From Pseudomonadota bacterium (GTDB lineage Bacteria; Pseudomonadota; Gammaproteobacteria; Steroidobacterales; Steroidobacteraceae), in the NCBI GenBank assembly GCA_021780395.1, contig JAJXYU010000078.1:1-5958 (forward strand): a DNA stretch of 5,958 nt, given 5' to 3'. The notes beneath the pieces were generated by a model. It was not told the DNA's origin. It saw only the letters and a list, made by a program, of their open reading frames with translations, and made no database searches. The translations under genes and the position numbers were made by a program. This document shows positions 5,430-5,958 of the stretch, in pieces (the stretch's first letter is position 1; each line of letters opens with the position of its first letter).

Positions 5430-5958
5430 GTTGAGCGCGAACCCGCACCGGTTGATCGCGATCGAGGGTCCGATCGGCGTCGGCAAGACGAGCCTCGCAC
5501 GCCGGCTGGCGCAGTCGATGAACGGCAAGCTGATCCTCGAGCAGGCCGACCAGAACCCGTTCCTCGAGCGCTTCTACCGCAACCCGCGGGCCGCGGCGTT
5601 CCAGGCGCAGCTCTCGTTCCTGTTCCAACGCGCGCGGCAAATCGAGGAACTGCGGCAAGCGGACCTGTTCGACGCGGTGCGGATCGCCGACTACCTGCTC
5701 GAGAAGGACCGGTTGTTCGCACGCGTGACCTTGGACGACGCCGAATACTCGCTCTACGAACAGGTCTACTCGCGTGTGGTCGTCGATGCGCCGAAGCCCG
5801 ACCTGGTCGTGTACCTGCAGGCGCCGGTCGACGTGCTGTTCGACCGGATCGCGAAGCGCGGGATCCGCCACGAGCAGTTCATCGAGCGCGGGTACCTCGA
5901 GCGGCTGTCCGAGGCGTACGCGCGATTCTTCCACGACTACGACGCCGCGCCGCTGCTG
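5410..5958 (+). CDS. Deoxynucleoside kinase (dGK/dAK-type), partial at 3' end
   Basis: A P-loop kinase of the deoxynucleoside kinase family that phosphorylates deoxynucleosides for nucleotide salvage. 183 residues are present and the frame is open to the window edge; members are usually about 205-230 residues, so perhaps 25-45 are missing. Visible: Walker A GPIGVGKTS (20-28) in IAIEGPIGVGKT, LEQADQNPFLERFY (43-56), the substrate-site helix QAQLSFLFQRARQ (65-77), ADYLLEKDRLFA (93-104), the strand DLVVYLQAP (131-139), and a lid-like region RIAKRGIRHEQ (146-156) followed by YLERLSEAYARFFHDYDAAPLL. Substrate preference cannot be read from these motifs. The ATG at 5410 lies inside folK, with a purine-rich AGAGGGG (5390-5396) 13 nt upstream, which is rather far. 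A TTG at 5431, just after the folK stop, is an alternative that would remove seven residues. In related genomes this gene sits between folK and panB; panB may follow beyond the edge. Confidence 0.9.
   Translation, partial: MTKRVAELSANPHRLIAIEGPIGVGKTSLARRLAQSMNGKLILEQADQNPFLERFYRNPRAAAFQAQLSFLFQRARQIEELRQADLFDAVRIADYLLEKDRLFARVTLDDAEYSLYEQVYSRVVVDAPKPDLVVYLQAPVDVLFDRIAKRGIRHEQFIERGYLERLSEAYARFFHDYDAAPLL

Noticed and set aside
3154..5934. A 926-residue open frame on the minus strand across the tRNA, pcnB, folK and kinase region
   Set aside because: It is antisense to three genes with clear family motifs and runs through a tRNA. Its product is Arg/Pro/Ala-rich low-complexity sequence. Long antisense frames are common in GC-rich DNA because stop codons are rare there.

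Overview
The window looks like a stretch of chromosome from a GC-rich, sulfur-oxidising proteobacterium. An aprM-aprB-aprA cluster is the arrangement known from sulfur oxidisers that run APS reductase in reverse (sulfite to APS). The pcnB-folK-deoxynucleoside kinase order, the E. coli-like poly(A) polymerase and the E. coli-like tRNA-Glu point to the gamma- or betaproteobacteria. Third codon positions are strongly G/C. Several starts are GTG or TTG. I cannot name a genus from sequence alone.

Left part (1-2284, minus strand): a compact operon in the order aprM (membrane protein), aprB (two-cluster ferredoxin-like subunit), aprA (FAD subunit, cut by the window edge). The aprM-aprB gap is 19 nt and aprB/aprA overlap by 4 nt (ATGA). 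AprA and AprB form the soluble APS reductase. AprM is the likely membrane partner that passes electrons to the quinone pool or respiratory chain.

Centre (2285-3400): a 115-bp AT-rich divergent intergenic region separates aprM from a plus-strand LysR-type regulator. It holds a perfect 9-bp inverted repeat and two overlapping ATC-N9-GAT (T-N11-A) boxes. These sit just upstream of a possible aprM promoter, where a LysR activator would bind. The regulator converges on a minus-strand tRNA-Glu(CUC) gene with encoded CCA and a strong sigma70-type promoter.

Right part (3401-5958, plus strand): a housekeeping operon of pcnB (poly(A) polymerase I), folK (HPPK, folate synthesis) and a deoxynucleoside kinase cut by the right edge. 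Its genes overlap end to end and both complete genes appear to start with TTG. pcnB diverges from the tRNA across 98 bp, and the tRNA promoter occupies much of that gap.

No mobile element, CRISPR array, rRNA or convincing terminator was seen. Most of the window is recognisable. The points most worth checking are the local LysR control of aprMBA, the possible haem ligands in AprM, the non-canonical pcnB start and the crowded tRNA-Glu/pcnB promoter region.
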